Positions 62,518-64,000 of a stretch of 64,000 nucleotides of DNA are shown one piece after another. Positions within the stretch are counted from its first letter, which is position 1. Every line of letters begins with the position of its first letter. A program made the position numbers and the translations under genes. Source of the DNA: Streptomyces flavochromogenes (lineage in GTDB: Bacteria > Actinomycetota > Actinomycetes > Streptomycetales > Streptomycetaceae); contig NZ_JNZO01000025.1 of assembly GCF_000717595.1 (NCBI RefSeq), positions 162,992 to 226,991 on the forward strand, given 5' to 3'. The notes under the pieces were generated by a model that was given only the letters and a program-made list of their open reading frames with translations, was not told where the DNA came from and searched no databases.

Positions 62518-63654
62518 ATGCTGGACATCGCCGAAGAGCTGCACCGGTGGGTCGAGCAGGGACGTGAGTTCGCCGTCGCCACCGTCGTGGCGGTCGGCGG
62601 GAGCGCGCCCCGGCAGCCGGGCGCCGCGCTCGCCGTCGACAGCGACGGCACGGCGATCGGCTCGGTCTCCGGCGGGTGTGTGGAGGGCGCGGTGTACGAC
62701 CTGTGCCGGCAGGCCCTCGAAGACGGGAAGACCGTCGTCGAGCGCTTCGGCTACAGCGACGAGGACGCCTTCGCGGTCGGTCTGACCTGCGGCGGCATCA
62801 TCGACATCCTCGTCACCCCGGTCCGCGGCGGGGTCCACCCCGCCGCGCTGGCCGCCGCCGCCACGGGGGAGGCGGCGGCCCTGGCCCGGATCGTCTCCGG
62901 CCCCGAGGACCTGATGGGCCGGGCACTCCTGGTCCGCCCCGACGGCTCGTACGAGGGAAAGCTCGGCGGCCACCCGGAGCTGGACCGCACGGCCGCCGGG
63001 GAGGCTCGCGCGATGCTCGACGCGGGCCGCACCGGCACGGTGGAGATCGGCGAGGACGGCAGCCGCTGCGGACAGCCGCTGACCCTTCTGGTCGAGTCCT
63101 CGGTCCCGGCCCCCCGCATGATCGTCTTCGGTGCCATCGACTTCGCGGCGGCTCTGGTCAGAGTCGGCAAGTTCCTCGGCTACCACGTCACCGTGTGCGA
63201 CGCGCGGCCCGTCTTCGCGACGCCGGCCCGCTTCCCCGAGGCCGACGAGATCGTCGTCGAATGGCCCCACCGCTACCTGGAGTCCACGGAGGTGGACGGC
63301 CGTACGGTGCTCTGCGTCCTGACGCACGATGCCAAGTTCGACGTGCCGCTGCTCCAGGCCGCCCTCAAGCTTCCCGTCGCCTACGTCGGCGCGATGGGCT
63401 CCCGCCGCACCCACGAGGACCGCAACAAGCGCCTCCGCGAGGTCGGCGTCACCGAACTCGAACTCGCCCGTCTGCGCTCCCCGATCGGCCTCGACCTCGG
63501 CGCCCGTACGCCGGAGGAGACGGCGCTGTCGATCGGCGCGGAGATCGTCGCCAGCCGCCGGGGCGGCACGGGCCTCTCCCTGACGGGCGCCCACACCCCG
63601 ATCCACCACGACGGCCCCCGCGAGCCGACCGGACGCATAGGTTCCGTCGCCTAG
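62518..63654 (+). CDS. xdhC: XdhC-family molybdenum cofactor maturation protein
   Basis: A 378-residue XdhC/CoxI protein. The N-terminal XdhC region has VGGSAPRQPGA and SGGCVEGAV, and TCGGIIDI follows; the C-terminal Rossmann-like domain has MIVFGAIDFAAALV and YVGAMGSRRTHEDR. XdhC binds and sulfurates the molybdenum cofactor for xanthine dehydrogenase. GAGGAG lies ahead of ATG 62518, 43 bp after the permease gene. Confidence 0.92.
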   Translation: MLDIAEELHRWVEQGREFAVATVVAVGGSAPRQPGAALAVDSDGTAIGSVSGGCVEGAVYDLCRQALEDGKTVVERFGYSDEDAFAVGLTCGGIIDILVTPVRGGVHPAALAAAATGEAAALARIVSGPEDLMGRALLVRPDGSYEGKLGGHPELDRTAAGEARAMLDAGRTGTVEIGEDGSRCGQPLTLLVESSVPAPRMIVFGAIDFAAALVRVGKFLGYHVTVCDARPVFATPARFPEADEIVVEWPHRYLESTEVDGRTVLCVLTHDAKFDVPLLQAALKLPVAYVGAMGSRRTHEDRNKRLREVGVTELELARLRSPIGLDLGARTPEETALSIGAEIVASRRGGTGLSLTGAHTPIHHDGPREPTGRIGSVA

Positions 63655-63708
63655 GGGGTGTCTCGCCGGCCAGGCCGGGCGACCGGGTCGCCTCGCACGG
63701 TCCTTCTC

Positions 63709-63735
63709 GGGGGGCGCACGCTCAGTGCGCCCCCC
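63709..63735. terminator. Bidirectional terminator xdhC / ROK gene
   Basis: GGGGGGCGCAC and GTGCGCCCCCC form a perfect 11-bp stem with a 5-nt loop between convergent genes; it overlaps the stop codon of the ROK gene. Confidence 0.75.
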
Positions 63736-64000
63736 GTTCCCGTACGGTCGACGCCCAGGCCGGCTGCTCCTCGGCGGTCTCCGTCTCGGCCCGCCGGCCG
63801 CCCCGGCCGAAGAAGTCCGCGAGCGGCAGGATCGCCGCGCCGACCGTGACCGCGTCGGGGCCGAGGGTGCCCATGCCGATGACGACCCGGGCCGCCGGGT
63901 ACGTGAGGGCGTACTCCCGCGCGTAGCCGGACACGGTTTCGAGGAAGCGGGTGCCGAGCTGGAGGCCGGCCCAGCCGCCGACCAGGATGCGCTCGGGCTG
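63722..64000 (-). CDS. ROK-family protein, C-terminal part only
   Basis: The last 92 residues of a protein that continues beyond the window. ERILVGGWAGLQLGTRF, followed by YPAARVVIGMGTLGPDAVTVGAAILPL, matches the C-terminus of ROK sugar kinases and ROK/NagC-type repressors. A 23-residue acidic tail follows the conserved part. Regulator versus kinase cannot be decided without the N-terminus. Confidence 0.7.
   Translation of the reverse strand, partial: QPERILVGGWAGLQLGTRFLETVSGYAREYALTYPAARVVIGMGTLGPDAVTVGAAILPLADFFGRGGRRAETETAEEQPAWASTVRERGAH

Overview
The window is about 70% G+C or higher, with long open frames, GTG and TTG starts and a gene content typical of the genus Streptomyces. This includes a SAV2148-type HEPN protein, DUF2637, a PucR-controlled xanthine dehydrogenase cluster, a mycothiol-type thioredoxin-fold protein and a DmdR/IdeR-like iron box. 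Everything reads as chromosomal, mostly housekeeping or conserved accessory sequence. I saw no rRNA, tRNA, CRISPR array, phage block or insertion sequence.

Layout. 1-4.5 kb: tail of a probable P450, a small exported protein, treY, an MFS exporter. 4.5-6.6 kb: glgX. 6.7-9.0 kb: two exported proteins that together look like a split, degenerate copper amine oxidase. 9.1-13 kb: HEPN protein, DnaQ-like exonuclease, hydrolase, phosphotransferase. 13.1-16.2 kb: a sugar ABC importer (two permeases and a binding lipoprotein, no ATPase). 16.3-18.6 kb: DUF1697, Rv2466c-like protein, D,D-carboxypeptidase. 18.7-28.2 kb, minus strand: a tightly coupled sulfur assimilation locus (leader peptide, sulfite reductase, zinc-ribbon protein, cysH, cysC, cysD, cysN, small ORF, sulfonate-type ABC importer, sirohydrochlorin chelatase). 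28.4-34.7 kb: GNAT, GAF regulator, acyl-CoA dehydrogenase divergent from a BrkB-like membrane protein, AraC regulator, VOC protein. 34.9-36.1 kb: a 23-codon leader ORF followed by an rsgA-type GTPase. 36.3-39.8 kb: Ada/AlkA, PPOX, DUF456, TrmB/LuxR-like regulator. 40-49 kb: large S8 protease, PP2C-like protein, poxB, HATPase, DUF2637. 49-54.5 kb: iron-regulated FhuF-like protein, GntR regulator, lipoprotein, ATPase/beta-propeller protein, TPR-like protein. 54.8-63.7 kb: purine catabolism (PucR regulator, three xanthine dehydrogenase subunits, purine permease, XdhC). The window ends in a ROK-family gene.

How the genes work together. The sulfur locus imports organosulfur compounds or sulfate, activates sulfate (CysDN, CysC), reduces it (CysH, Sir) and makes the siroheme Sir needs. 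A 27-codon leader peptide heads it. The xanthine dehydrogenase locus imports purines, oxidises them and matures the molybdenum cofactor.

The most interesting new-looking signals are: (1) a candidate translational attenuator in front of rsgA, with a leader ORF, an SD-sequestering hairpin and an alternative pairing; (2) two divergent, apparently leaderless genes whose -10 boxes are the same base pairs read on opposite strands; (3) the two-gene copper amine oxidase with altered cofactor and base residues. All three are inferences from sequence reading alone; no database search or folding program was run.
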